A stretch of 64,000 bases of DNA from CAVRQM01 sp963822705 (GCA_963822705.1 CAWGIX010000005.1:42675-106674), one strand, 5' to 3'; positions 53,142-63,303 are shown, counted from the first letter of the stretch. A program made the numbers and translations. Notes: generated by a model not told the origin, from the sequence alone.

Positions 53142-55043
53142 TGCCTTCACCGGCCACGGCGCGCAGCAATGCGACGCCGGCGCCGGTGCTGCTGGCCGCG
53201 GACATCGACAAGACGTTCGACCGCACCCGGGCCCTGGCAGGCGCCGGGATGGAGGTCGCCGCGGGCGAGGTACACGCGCTGCTGGGGGCGAACGGCGCGG
53301 GAAAATCCACGCTGTCGCGCGTCATCAGCGGCCATGTGCGGCGCGACCGCGGCACGCTGACGTGGCGGGGCGCGGCGCTGGACCCGCGCGGCCCGCGCGA
53401 CGCGCTATCCGCCGGCATCGCCATGGTGGCGCAGGAGGCCAGCCTGGCGCCGGACCTGTCCGTGCTCGAAAATATTTTTCTACCCGAACTGGCGCTGCCG
53501 GGCCGGCTACGCTACCCGGCGCTGCGCCAGCGAGCGCGCGGCATTCTGGAAAGCCTCGGGCAGCTTGGGGCGCTGCCGCTCGACACGGAAGTGCAGCGCC
53601 TGTCCGTGGCACAGCGGCAGTTGGTCGAGATCGCGAAAGCGCTGGCGGTCGATGCCACGCTGATCATCTTTGACGAGCCGACCGCCTCGCTCAGCCCCGG
53701 CGAGGTCGAGCGACTGTTCGATGTGATGACCCGCCTGCGGGCGGCCGGTCACGCACTGGTGTTCGTCTCGCACCGGCTGGAAGAAGTGCTTGCCATCACC
53801 GACCGGGTGACGGTGATGCGCGAGGGCAAGACGGTGGCGCGCTCGCTGCCCACCGTCAGCCTGTCGCAGTCCGACATCGTGCGGCTGATGGTGGGCCAGG
53901 ACCTGGGCCGGATCTATGCCGAGCGCCCGGACGCGGTCGCGACGGACGCCCCGGTGCTGGAGGTGCGCCACCTGTGCGCCCCGCCGCGCGTGCGCGATGT
54001 GTCGTTCACCCTGCATCGGGGCGAGATTCTGGGCCTCGGAGGGCTGGTCGGGGCCGGACGTTCCGAGACGCTGGAGGCGCTGTTCGGGCTGCGCCCCCAC
54101 ACCGGCGGCGAAATTCTTCTCGACGGCCGGCCGTTTGCGGCCAAGCGCCCGGCCGAGGCGGTGCGGGCCGGCATCGGTTTTGTGCCGGAAGACCGGCGGG
54201 TGCAGGGCATCGTCCCGGATTTTTCGGTGCGGGAAAATCTGCTGCTCGGCCATCTGTCGGCGCATCGGGGCTTCGGCTTGGGCTATGCCCGCCGCACCGG
54301 GCGCGTGGCGGACCTGTTGCGCCTGCTGGGCCTGCCGAGCGAGCGCCTGCTGGACGCCAGCATGCTGAATTTCTCCGGCGGCATGCAGCAGAAAATCATA
54401 ATCGCGCGCTGGCTGCTGCTGCAGCGCACGCGTGCTGCTGCTGGACGAACCGACCAAGGGAGTTGATATCGGCACGCGCAGCTCGATCTACGCCATGCTG
54501 CGCGAGGTCGCGGATCAAGGAGCGGCGGTGCTGGTGGTCTCGTCGGATTTCGAGGAGCTTCTTGGCTTGTGCAGCCGCATCGTCGTGGTGAGCGACGGGG
54601 CGACCATGGCCGAAATGCCGAGCGCGGTGCTGGACGAGGCAAAGCTCACGCTGTTCGCGGCACCGCGCAGCTCCATGGCGACGAACACCAGGCTGATCGG
54701 CGATCTGGCCCGCGAGACCGGCGGTGCGGCGTTCTGGGGGCTGCTGGACGGCGGGCGTCTGTTTTGCCTCAATCGCGTCGGCGGCGAGGACGCGGCCGAC
54801 CCGGGTTTCGTGGCCGGCGCCACGCCGCGGTTCGCGGAGACGCGTATTGCCACCGCCCTGCGCGCGCCGTCCGGGGCCTTCGTGCCCGAGCCAGATGGAG
54901 CCCGCAGCACGGTGCTGGTACAGGTGCAGAGCCACCGGGGCCATGACCTGGGCTGGATCGGGGTGACGGTGCCCGGCGTCGCCACCCCGGACCCGGCCGC
55001 CATCGCCCGCCGCGTGTACGAAGCCACCGCGCACGGCGTTTGA
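53141..55043 (+). CDS. Ribose-type ABC ATPase with a C-terminal extension, one suspected frameshift
   Basis: About 634 residues, two fused nucleotide-binding domains: first LLGANGAGKSTLSRVISGHV and LSVAQRQLVEIAKALAVDAT, FDEPTASLSPGEVERLFDVM; second GLGGLVGAGRSETLEALFGL, FVPEDRRVQGIVPDFSVREN, LNFSGGMQQKIIIARWLLLQ. A shift near 54428 leads to VLLLDEPTKGVDIGTRSSIY (Walker B) in the next frame. Beyond the normal end there is an extra ~120-residue tail (AAPRSSMATNTRLIGDLARE, FWGLLDGGRLFCLNRVGGED to ARRVYEATAHG) not seen in typical RbsA proteins. ATG overlaps the binding-protein stop by 1 bp. Confidence 0.88.
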
Positions 55044-55057
55044 CCCGGCAGAGCGGC

Positions 55058-56023
55058 ATGTCCGAAGCCGTCGCCCGCCCCGCCCTCGCCAGCCGCCTCG
55101 CCGCGAGGCTGGAGATGCGCATGCTGGGGCTCGCGCTGATTGTGTTCGTGGCCCTGTCCCTGGCCTCGCCGTTCTTCCTGAAACCCAACAATTTGCTGAA
55201 CCTGCTGGACCAGTCGGTGGTGACCGGCATTACCGCCATCGGCATGACCTTCGTGATTTTGACCGGTGGCATCGACCTGTCGGTGGGCTCCGTGCTGGGT
55301 CTGACCTCGGTGCTGATGGGCCTGGCCATGCCCCGCTACGGCATCCCGGCCGGGATTCTGGTGGCGGTGGTCGCGGGCGGCGCGATCGGGCTGTTTTCCG
55401 GCGTGCTGGTTGCGCGTTTCGGGCTGGCGTCGTTCGTGGTGACGCTCGGCGTTATGGCGATCGGGCGCAGCCTCGCGTATATCTGTTCCGGCGCCAGTTC
55501 GATCTCCGACATTCCGCCGGCCATCAACGATCTGGTCTACACGCCGGTGCTCGGGGTGCCGTCCAATGTGGCGACCCTGCTGGTGCTGTATGTATTGGCC
55601 GGGCTCTATCTGAGTTTCACCAAGGGCGGGCGGACGATCTACGCCGTCGGTTCCAACCGCGAGGCGGCGCGCACCGCCGGGTTGAACGTGCTGTTCTACA
55701 GCATATTGCCCTATGTGGTGTCCGGCGCGCTGGCGGCGGCGGCCGGGGTGCTGCTGTCGGCGCAGGTCCTGTCGATCGACCCGCTGGCGGGCACGGCGCT
55801 GGAGCTGGATGCGATCGCCGCCGTGGTGATCGGCGGCGCCAGCCTGTACGGCGGCCGGGGCTCGATATTCGGCACGCTGATCGGGGTGCTGATCATGGTG
55901 ATGATCCGCAACGGGCTCAATCTGCTGGGCGTGAACCCGTTCTGGCAGGGCAGCGCCATCGGCGGCATCATCATCGCCGCCGTGTTGGTCGAGCGTCTGG
56001 TGAGCACGCGAGTGCGCCGGTAG
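55058..56023 (+). CDS. Ribose-type ABC permease
   Basis: 321 residues from ATG 55058 (an upstream TTG at 55040 overlaps the ATPase stop). About nine membrane segments with the CUT2 permease motif: GITAIGMTFVILTGGIDLSV, GSVLGLTSVLMGLAMPRYGI, GLASFVVTLGVMAIGRSLAY, YAVGSNREAARTAGLNVLFY, VVIGGASLYGGRGSIFGTLI. Completes the CUT2 transporter. Confidence 0.92.
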   Translation: MSEAVARPALASRLAARLEMRMLGLALIVFVALSLASPFFLKPNNLLNLLDQSVVTGITAIGMTFVILTGGIDLSVGSVLGLTSVLMGLAMPRYGIPAGILVAVVAGGAIGLFSGVLVARFGLASFVVTLGVMAIGRSLAYICSGASSISDIPPAINDLVYTPVLGVPSNVATLLVLYVLAGLYLSFTKGGRTIYAVGSNREAARTAGLNVLFYSILPYVVSGALAAAAGVLLSAQVLSIDPLAGTALELDAIAAVVIGGASLYGGRGSIFGTLIGVLIMVMIRNGLNLLGVNPFWQGSAIGGIIIAAVLVERLVSTRVRR

Positions 56024-56025
56024 CG

Positions 56026-56940
56026 TCAGGCCGGCAAGAAGTCGGGCACCGACAGGTAGCGCTCGCCGGTGTCGTAGTTGAACCCGAGCACGGTCGCCCC
56101 TTTCGGCAGCTCCGGCAGCTTTTTCGCGATCGCGGCCAGTGCAGCGCCCGAGGAAATGCCGACCAGCACCCCTTCCTCCCGCGCCGCACGGCGCGCGAAC
56201 TCGCGCGACTCCTCGGCCTCGACCTGGATCACGCCGTCCAGCACGGAAGTGTGAAGATTGGTCGGCACGAACCCCGCACCGAGGCCCTGGATCGGATGCG
56301 GACCGGGCGCGCCGCCCGAGATTACCGGCGACAACGACGGTTCCACCGCGAACACGCGCAATCTGGGCCAGTGCGGTTTCAGAACTTCACCGCAAGCGGT
56401 GATGTGCCCGCCGGTTCCCACGCCGGTGATCAGCACATCGATCCCGTCCGGAAAATCGGCAAGGATTTCTTGCGCGGTGGTGCGGGCGTGGACGGTAACG
56501 TTGGCCGGATTGTCGAATTGCTGCGGGATCCAGGCCCCGGGCGTCTGTGCCGCCAACTCCTCGGCGCGCTGCATGGCCCGCTTCATGCCGCCCTCCCTGG
56601 CCGTGAGATCGAAGGTGGCGCCATAGGCCTGCATGAGCCGCCGGCGCTCGACCGACATGGATTCCGGCATCACCAGAATCAGCTTGTAGCCTTTGACCGC
56701 CGCCACCATGGCCAAGCCGATGCCGGTGTTGCCGGAAGTCGCTTCGATGATGGTGCCGCCGGGTTTGAGCTGACCGTCGGCTTCGGCCGCCTCCACCATG
56801 GACAGCGCGATCCGGTCCTTGATCGAGCCCGCCGGGTTGGCGCGCTCGGATTTCACCCATACGGTCGCGTCGGGGAACATCCGGGCCAGGCGAATGTGCG
56901 GCGTGTTGCCGATGGTATCCAGGACGCTGTTGGCCTTCAT
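56026..56940 (-). CDS. cysK: Cysteine synthase A
   Basis: 304 residues. PLP enzyme making cysteine from O-acetylserine and sulfide. PLP Lys in SERANPAGSIKDRIALSMVE, nucleotide-binding loop EATSGNTGIGLAMVAAVKGY, GVGTGGHITACGEVLKP and GISSGAALAAIAKKL. ATG 56940. Convergent with the CUT2 permease (stop 2 bp apart). Next to no sulfur genes in the window. May also be a sulfhydrylase acting on a different acetylated serine. Confidence 0.94.
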   Translation of the reverse strand: MKANSVLDTIGNTPHIRLARMFPDATVWVKSERANPAGSIKDRIALSMVEAAEADGQLKPGGTIIEATSGNTGIGLAMVAAVKGYKLILVMPESMSVERRRLMQAYGATFDLTAREGGMKRAMQRAEELAAQTPGAWIPQQFDNPANVTVHARTTAQEILADFPDGIDVLITGVGTGGHITACGEVLKPHWPRLRVFAVEPSLSPVISGGAPGPHPIQGLGAGFVPTNLHTSVLDGVIQVEAEESREFARRAAREEGVLVGISSGAALAAIAKKLPELPKGATVLGFNYDTGERYLSVPDFLPA

Positions 56941-57025
56941 GGAACTTCCCCTCCGTCGATGGCGCGGTGCCGGCCCAGATTGACCGGACCCAGTGCGAGC
57001 GCAAGTGGGCGCAGGGCGGAGGGTG

Positions 57026-57922
57026 TCACACCTGCCGGGGTACCTCCTGCCGCCACGAGTGTTTCGGCCGGAAGCCCAGCACCTCGCGCGCCTTGCGGTT
57101 GGCCAGCAGCGTTTCGAACTCGTCCAGTTCGCGCTTGACCGGCACGTCCGGGTAGAAACGGCGCAGCAGCTCCGCACTCGGCAAGTCGGACGAACAATCG
57201 TCCTGGGCGGCATTGAAAATCTGGAACCCGAGCCCGTCCGTCTCGATGCAGCGCAGCACCAGCTGCCCCAGGTCGCGCGCATCGATATAGCTCCAGGCTA
57301 TCTTCTTTCGGAATCCCGGATCGGCAAACCATTTTGGAAACTGGGAATATTCGTGCGGCTCGATGACGTTGCCGATGCGGATGGCATAGACGTCCGCTCC
57401 GCTGCGCAGCGCAAAGGCGTGGGCGGTGCGTTCGTTGCACACTTTCGACAGCGCATAGGTGTCCATCGGGTCGACCGGATAGTCCTCGTCCAGGGGGAAA
57501 TAGTGCGGCTGGCGCGGCTGGTTGGCGAACACGATGCCGTACACGGTTTCAGACGACGCGATGATGACTTTCCTGATGCCGAGTTTTGTCGCGGCCTCAA
57601 TGATGTTGTAGGTGCCCAGCGTGTTGATGCGGAAAAGTTCGTTGTCGGGCACGATCATGATGCGCGGGATGGCGGCAAAATGCACCACCGCATCCACCGG
57701 CTGCGGCCGCAGATCCGGGTCGAACTCGTGCAGGCCCATATAGCTGGAAAGCGCGTCGAAAACCTGGCCGCTATCGGTGATGTCGGTGATCAGGGTGCGG
57801 GCCCGAGGCTCGTCGAGCGGTTTGAGGTCGAGGTTCAGCACCTGGCAGTCGTGGTCGAGCAAATAGCGCACGACATGCTTGCCTGCCTTGCCGGTACCGC
57901 CGGTAAACATCACCCGCTTCAT
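57026..57922 (-). CDS. NAD-dependent epimerase/dehydratase (extended SDR)
   Basis: 298 residues from ATG 57922 (MKRVMFTGGTGKAGKHVVRY). Rossmann start TGGTGKAG, VVHFAAIP, Thr/Ser-Tyr-Lys triad: ASSETVYG and YALSKVCNE. Family includes nucleotide-sugar 4-epimerases and dehydratases; substrate not certain. ATG is 103 bp from the divergent GNAT start, so they may share regulation. Confidence 0.87.
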   Translation of the reverse strand: MKRVMFTGGTGKAGKHVVRYLLDHDCQVLNLDLKPLDEPRARTLITDITDSGQVFDALSSYMGLHEFDPDLRPQPVDAVVHFAAIPRIMIVPDNELFRINTLGTYNIIEAATKLGIRKVIIASSETVYGIVFANQPRQPHYFPLDEDYPVDPMDTYALSKVCNERTAHAFALRSGADVYAIRIGNVIEPHEYSQFPKWFADPGFRKKIAWSYIDARDLGQLVLRCIETDGLGFQIFNAAQDDCSSDLPSAELLRRFYPDVPVKRELDEFETLLANRKAREVLGFRPKHSWRQEVPRQV

Positions 57923-58025
57923 GCCGGAATCCCATTTTGCACGTGCCATAAAATGCCGGAGTGCGTCCGCGATGCAAAACTCGCCGTGGTTGCACGGCGG
58001 GCCCCTCGGCGCCATGTGCCCCGCC

Positions 58026-58636
58026 ATGCATATCCGCACCCAAACTTTCACCGGCCCGACGGAATCGCCGAGCATGTTCCGGCACTCGCCCGGCTGCGCA
58101 TCGAAGTTTTCCGGGAATGGCCGTACCTCTACGAGGGCAACGAGGCGGAGGAGCAGACGCATTTGGCCGCCTTCCAATCCAGCCCTGGTGCGGCTCTGGT
58201 CGTGGCGTTCGATGGCGACCAGCCCGTCGGCTGCAGCACCTGTCTGCCGCTGGCACACGAGTCGGAAAACATCCGCGCACCGTTTGCGGCGCACGGATGG
58301 GATGTGTGCCGCTTCTGCTACTTCGGCGAGAGCGTGCTGCGAAACACGTATCGCGGGCGGGGCACAGGCGTCGCATTCTTCGCCGCCCGCGAAGCGCATG
58401 CGCGCACCCTTCCCGGCGTCGATTTTGCCTGTTTCTGCGGCGTGCGCCGCGACGATGCCGACCCGCGCCGGCCGGAAAATTTCGTCAAGCTCGACGCGTT
58501 CTGGCGCCACCGCGGCTACGCACCGCTCGACGGTGTCGCCTGCACCATGTCATGGCCGGAACCGGGCAGCCCGGAGCGCGTCGCCCACACGCTCGATTTC
58601 TGGGCCAAGTCTCTCACCGGTGCCGTGCTGCCATGA
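58026..58636 (+). CDS. GNAT-type acyltransferase, one suspected frameshift
   Basis: About 203 residues. ATG 58026 gives MHIRTQTFTG, then a base is missing near 58061 and the protein continues GIAEHVPALARLRIEVFREW, YLYEGNEAEEQTHLAAFQSS, FGESVLRNTYRGRGTGVAFF (the acetyl-CoA loop, RGRGTG) and FWRHRGYAPLDG. Acyltransferase on an unknown amine. Its stop overlaps the nitrilase ATG (ATGA). Confidence 0.8.
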
Positions 58637-59556
58637 GGCTGCGCCTGGGACTGGCGCAATGGCGGGTCGAGCGTGAAGCGGGGGTCGCCGGCTGGGCGGA
58701 GCGGCTGGACCGCGAACTGGCGGCAGCCGCGGCCAAAAAGGCCGATCTGGCGGTGCTGCCCGAATACGCCCTGCTCGGGGCGGCCACCGGCGACCGGCCG
58801 GACCTCGCCGCCGAGCTTTTGTGCGCGACAAGAATGGTGCCCGAGGCTTTGGATGCAGCGCGCCACGCGGCGCGGCGGCACAGACTTTGGCTGCTGCCCG
58901 GCAGCATGCCGGTCGCCGAGGGCGGCCGCGTACTGAACCGCGCGCCGCTGATCGCTCCTGACGGCAGCGTGGCGTGGCAGGACAAGCACGTGCTGACTCG
59001 TTTCGAGTCCGAGCAGTGGGGCATTTCTCCCGGCGCCCCGCCGAACGTTTTTGAAACACCGTGGGGGCGCATCGGCATCGCCATCTGTTTCGACGCGGAA
59101 TTTCCCACGCTGGTGCGCGCCCAGGTCGAAGCCGGCGCGTGGCTGATTTTGGTTCCCACCTGCACCGACACCATGCACGGTTTTGGCCGCGTGCGCATCG
59201 CCGCTGCGCCCGGGCCATGGAGAACCAATGTTTTGTGGCCATCTCCCCCACCGTGGGCGACGCGCCCTTCAGCGCGGCACTCGACACAAATCGCGGTTAC
59301 GCCGCCGTGTTCGGTCCGGTGGACAAGGACTTTCCTGACGGATGGCGTGCTGGCGCAAGGCGCGCTGGACCAGCCGGGCTGGGTGTTTGCGGATCTCGAC
59401 CCGCCCGTCTCAGTGCGGTTCGCGCTAGACGGTGCCGTGCGCAACCACGCGCTCTGGCCGGCCGTGCCGCCAGCCAGCACGCCGGCGCTACGCTCGGACG
59501 AGTTTCGGACCCACCATGCCCTTCGCGACGAGGCCCAGCATACCCATGCCGAATAG
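58633..59556 (+). CDS. Carbon-nitrogen hydrolase (nitrilase superfamily), two compensating frameshifts suspected
   Basis: About 307 residues with the Glu-Lys-Cys triad: LAVLPEYALL, SVAWQDKHVLTRFESEQWGI, IGIAICFDAEFPTLVRAQVE. Frame is lost near 59205, runs in another frame as ARAMENQCFVAISPTVGDAP and FSAALDTNRGYAAVFGPVDK, then returns near 59340 as DGVLAQGALDQPGWVFADLD. Hydrolyses or condenses an amide-type bond. The paired shifts within 140 bp look like sequencing errors. Coupled with the GNAT gene. Confidence 0.85.
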   Translation: MRLRLGLAQWRVEREAGVAGWAERLDRELAAAAAKKADLAVLPEYALLGAATGDRPDLAAELLCATRMVPEALDAARHAARRHRLWLLPGSMPVAEGGRVLNRAPLIAPDGSVAWQDKHVLTRFESEQWGISPGAPPNVFETPWGRIGIAICFDAEFPTLVRAQVEAGAWLILVPTCTDTMHGFGRVRIAAAPGPWRTNVLWPSPPPWATRPSARHSTQIAVTPPCSVRWTRTFLTDGVLAQGALDQPGWVFADLDPPVSVRFALDGAVRNHALWPAVPPASTPALRSDEFRTHHALRDEAQHTHAE

Positions 59557-59615
59557 GACCGCGCTCGCCGGGCTCCGAACTCGCGTTCGCCCTGCAAGGT
59601 CCCTAGCCTGAAACC

Positions 59616-60780
59616 GTGCTCGACGCCCCGGATGATGCGCTGATCTACCTTGTGGCCGGCGAACACAGCGGCGATGTGCTCGGCGCCCGTCTGATGGCGG
59701 CACTGCGGCGTCGGCGCCCGCAACTGGCGTTTGCCGGCATCGGCGGCCCCCGCATGCAGGAGCAGGGGTTTGCCCCCCTGTTTCCCATGCAGGAATTGGC
59801 GGTGATGGGGCTGGTGGAAGTGCTGCCGCGCATTCGCCATCTGCGTCGCCTGCTTCGCATCACGACCGAAGACGTGCTGGCCCGCCGGCCCGCGGTGCTG
59901 GTCACCATCGACAGCCCCGGTTTTTGCCTGCGCCTGCTGCGCAACCTCGCCCACCAAAACATTCTGCGGGTGCATTACGTGGCGCCCCAGGTATGGGCGT
60001 GGCGCGAGCACCGGGTGCGAAAATTTCCAGGGCTGTGGGAGCGGCTGCTCTGCCTGCTGCCGTTTGAAGAGGCGTTCTTTGCCCGGCACGGCCTGCCGGC
60101 CCGGTTCGTGGGCCATCCCGTGCTGGAAAGCGGGGCCGATCGCGGCAACGCCGCCCAATTCCGCGCCCGACACCAGTTGGAGCCCGACCGCCCGGTGCTG
60201 CTGCTGATGCCCGGCAGCCGGCGCAGCGAGGCGCCACGCCTGCTGCCGGTATTCGGCCGCATGCTGTCGCTGCTCGCACCGGCCGTGCCGGGGCTGGTGC
60301 GCCGTCGTGCCCACCGCGACCGCGGTCGCGGACACGGTTTTGCGGGCCGCCGCAAACTGGGCAATCCGGCCCATCGTGGTGACGGACGTTTCCGAGAAGC
60401 ACGACGCCTACGCCGCGGCGTCCGCCGCCCTGACCAAATCCGGCACCTCGACCTTGGAGCTTGCCCTGGCCGGCGTGCCGATGGCCGTCACCTACCGCGT
60501 AAACCCGATTTCCGCCGCGATCGCCAGAAAATTGATCCGGGTGCCGCACGTGGCCATGGTCAACCTGCTGGCCGGACGCGCCGTGCTTCCCGAATTGCTG
60601 CAGCAGGATTGCACGCCGCAAAAACTGGCAGACACGGCGCGCAAATTGCTGACCGATCCCGCCATTGCGGCCGAGCAGCGCGCCGCCTTCCGCGAAGTCG
60701 TCGCAAGCCTGGCAGCACCGTCCGGCTTGCCATCGGATGCGGCGGCTGCGGCCGTGCTGGACCTGCTGGAGGCCGGCTGA
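59616..60780 (+). CDS. lpxB: Lipid-A-disaccharide synthase, one suspected frameshift
   Basis: GT19 glycosyltransferase joining UDP-diacylglucosamine and lipid X in lipid A synthesis at the inner membrane. GTG 59616: YLVAGEHSGDVLGARLMAAL, FAGIGGPRMQEQGFAPLFPM, ELAVMGLVEVLPRIRHLRRL, VLVTIDSPGFCLRLLRNL, RVHYVAPQVWAWREHRVRKF, FVGHPVLES, LLMPGSRRSEAPRLLPVF. The frame shifts near 60303 and resumes as VVPTATAVADTVLRAAANWA, AALTKSGTSTLELALAGVPM, VNLLAGRAVLPELLQQDCTP. 387 residues reconstructed. As lipid A is normally essential, an error is likelier than a true break. Confidence 0.93.
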
Positions 60781-60790
60781 AGCGCTGCGC

Positions 60791-61489
60791 TCAATCGCGC
60801 CGGCTCTGCTGCAGCAGGCGGACCACTTCCGCGTCCGTGGTCTGGGCGAAATCCTCGTAATGCTCGCCCACTGCGAAAAACGGATCCGGGGTGCGCAGGC
60901 ACACCACCTCGTCCGCCTCTTCCGCCAGCTCCGCCGCGCTGTCGGCCGGCGCCACGGGCACCGCCAGAACCCGCTTTTTCGCCCCCGCCCGCGCCAGCGC
61001 GCGCAGCGCGGCCCGCGCGGTGCCGCCGGTGGCGATGCCGTCATCGACCAGAATAACCGTCCGCCCCTGCAGAGCGGGCGGCTTGCGGTCGCCGGCGTAC
61101 AGCCGCCGCCGACGCTCGATCTCGGCCGTCTCCCGGCGTACGGTTTCCTCTACATAGGCGGGGGACGCCTGGGTCAGCCGCACCAGCAAGTGGTCGATTT
61201 CCGCGACGGGAGGGTTGCCGTCGACCACCGCGCCGATGCCGAATTCCTCGTGCCCGGGCGCGCCGATCTTTCGCACCAGCAGCACGTCGAGCGGAGCATC
61301 CAGCGCGCGCGCTATTGCGAACGCCACCGGCACGCCGCCGCGCGGCAGCGCCAGGATCAGCGGCTGGTCGGCGCGGAACCGTTCCAGCGCCGTCGCGAGA
61401 CTGCGCCCGGCCTCGGCCCGGTCGGAAAAGCGCGCGGGCTGCATCAGCGCCGATACTAAAGGCTTGCGCTCCCCGTGCCCATTGGCCAC
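60791..61489 (-). CDS. Phosphoribosyltransferase-family protein
   Basis: 232 residues (ATG 61489; ATG 61444 is a possible shorter start). PRPP loop GRTVILVDDGIATGGTARAAL with the VxxDDxxxTG pattern, and ILALPRGGVPVAFAIARALD, VLLVRKIGAPGHEEFGIGAV. This layout matches the stand-alone phosphoribosyltransferase-like family often next to hydrolases; the acceptor base is unknown and the role may be regulatory. Convergent with lpxB. Confidence 0.88.
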   Translation of the reverse strand: MANGHGERKPLVSALMQPARFSDRAEAGRSLATALERFRADQPLILALPRGGVPVAFAIARALDAPLDVLLVRKIGAPGHEEFGIGAVVDGNPPVAEIDHLLVRLTQASPAYVEETVRRETAEIERRRRLYAGDRKPPALQGRTVILVDDGIATGGTARAALRALARAGAKKRVLAVPVAPADSAAELAEEADEVVCLRTPDPFFAVGEHYEDFAQTTDAEVVRLLQQSRRD

Positions 61490-61614
61490 CGGAAGGGCCG
61501 CCCTGGTGGGCCAACAGGCTTCAGGTCCGGTCGTTCCCGATGCAGCAGCGAGGGATTGCTGCCATCATGGCGTGTTTGCTAGCATCGCCGGCAACGATTG
61601 CAAGGTAAGATCTC

Positions 61615-61851
61615 GTGCCCAATCTCTCAGTGCGCAACATAGCCAGCGATCAACTGGCTCGGCTGAAAATGCGTGCCGCTCGGCACGGACGCTCGACCGA
61701 AGCGGAAGTGCGCGAAATCATTCGCCGCGCACTGGACGAGGAGCCAACCGGCACCTTCGAAGAGCTTGCCGCGCAAATGCGAGAGATGCTGCGCGGACGG
61801 ACCTTCACGCCCCCCGAGGTGCTGATCCGGGAATCCCGTGGCGAGAGATAG
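61615..61851 (+). CDS. FitA-type ribbon-helix-helix antitoxin
   Basis: 78 residues from GTG 61615: NLSVRNIASDQLARLKMRAA, RHGRSTEAEVREIIRRALDE. The N-terminal ribbon-helix-helix binds its own promoter; the C-terminal tail neutralises the toxin. Overlaps the toxin start by 14 bp, the usual antitoxin-first order. FitA/VapB types look alike; FitA fits the NLxVRN start better. Confidence 0.9.
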   Translation: MPNLSVRNIASDQLARLKMRAARHGRSTEAEVREIIRRALDEEPTGTFEELAAQMREMLRGRTFTPPEVLIRESRGER

Positions 61852-62275
61852 CGGCACCATCGTTGTGGTCGATGCCTCGGTGGTCCTGTCCTGGGTCGTT
61901 CCGGGAGCGGCGTCGACGCCCGGCCTGGCGGCACTGAGGCTCCGCGCCATCGCGCCCGACCTGCTCGTACCCGATTGCGCCAACGCGCTGTGGAAGATGG
62001 TGCGGCGCGGTGAGTTGCGGCCGGATGAGGCGCCCCTGATAGCGGCGATACTGGAGCGGGCAAGTGTCGAGCTGGTCGCCATGCGCAGTCTTGTGGCCGC
62101 GGCGACCAGACTTGCCGTGGCCTTGGGTCATCCCGCTTATGACTGTTTCTATCTTGCCCTTGCCGAACGCGAGGACGTGCGGTTCCTCACGGCCGACGCA
62201 ACGTTTGGGCGCAAAGTTGCGATGGTGGGTCCGCCCACGCTCGCCGCCCGCGTGGAGGTGGTCGGCCCGGCCTGA
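61838..62275 (+). CDS. PIN-domain toxin (VapC/FitB-type RNase)
   Basis: 145 residues from GTG 61838. PIN acidic residues: VVVDASVVLSWVVPG (Asp), DCANALWKMVRRGEL (position usually Glu), HPAYDCFYLALAEREDVRFL (Asp), TADATFGRKV (Asp). Ribonuclease toxin that cleaves RNA unless bound by the antitoxin encoded upstream. Looks intact. Confidence 0.9.
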   Translation: MARDSGTIVVVDASVVLSWVVPGAASTPGLAALRLRAIAPDLLVPDCANALWKMVRRGELRPDEAPLIAAILERASVELVAMRSLVAAATRLAVALGHPAYDCFYLALAEREDVRFLTADATFGRKVAMVGPPTLAARVEVVGPA

Positions 62276-62295
62276 CCGAACCGGCAGGCATGCGC

Positions 62296-63272
62296 CTATG
62301 CCCGGATCAACCCGGAAGCCTCTGCCATCCGCCGCGACGCCGCCATGCTCTCCGTCACTGCCAGCGCCGCCGCCAGCGCCCGGCGTCCGGCCGTCGCGTC
62401 CACCACCACCGGCGTCCCGTCCAGCACCGAGGCCGCGAACGCGGCGTGCTCGGCTTCCAGCGAGTCGTGCTCCTTCCACGATATCTCCTCAATCCGCCCG
62501 CCCCCGGTGCCCGGAATCGGCAGCCCGCGCTCGCGTCCGATCATCATCAGCTTGCGCGCGGAAAAATCGACCGACATGTAGCCCTCCTGGCTGAACAGCC
62601 GCATTTTCCGTTCCGTCTTCAAAGAAATGCGACTGGCCGTGATGGTGGCTACGCAGCCGTTCTGAAACCGCACCCGCGCGTTGGCGATGTCCTCGTGCGC
62701 GCTGGCCACCGGAGCACCGACCGCGTCCACGCTGGCGATCGGGCTGTCGACCAGCGCCAGCACCAGGTCCAGGTCGTGGATCATCAGATCGAGGATAACC
62801 GACACGTCGGTGCCGCGCGGCTTGAACGGGGCGATGCGGAGACAATCCACATAGAGCGGCCGACGCATGCGCGTGCTGATCGCCTTGTGCTCGGCGGAAT
62901 AGCGCAACAGGTGGCCGACCTGCAGCACGCGGTTCTGCGCGGCGGAAAGTGCCGCCAGCGCATCGGCCTGCTCCAGCGTGGCGGCGATTGGTTTTTCAAC
63001 CAGCACATGCCGCCCCGCCTGCAGCGCCTCGGCGGCGAGCGCAAAATGCACCTCGGCGGGGGCCGCGATCACCATTGCGTCCGCCGCTTCCAGCAAAGCG
63101 TCCCAGCTCATGGCGACGGTGCGGGTTTCGCGCGCAAGCGCGGTGGCGCGCCCGGCATCCGGGTCGTGCACGCCGGCCAGTACGGTGCGCGGACCGGCGG
63201 CCAGTTTCTGAGCATGAAACCGGCCGAAATGACCGCACCCGCCACGCCTACGCGCAGCCTTGCTTGTCCCAT
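62296..63272 (-). CDS. Gfo/Idh/MocA-family oxidoreductase, one suspected frameshift
   Basis: About 325 residues. ATG 63272 gives MGQARLRVGVAGA; a missing base near 63236 then restores HFGRFHAQKLAAG and LAGVHDPDAGRATALARETR. NAD(P)-binding and catalytic landmarks: VLVEKPIAATLEQADALAAL, VGHLLRYSAEHKAI, VILDLMIHDLDLVLALVDS. In several alphaproteobacteria a gene of this family sits between lpxI and lpxB in the lipid A cluster, which fits lpxB 1.5 kb away, but here toxin-antitoxin and phosphoribosyltransferase genes intervene. Confidence 0.88.
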
Positions 63273-63303
63273 GATCAACTCGCTTGGTCCCGAAGCCTGG
63301 CAG

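Noticed and set aside
61500..62280. Mobile element around the toxin-antitoxin pair
   Set aside because: No transposase, integrase, inverted terminal repeats or target duplication was seen on either side.
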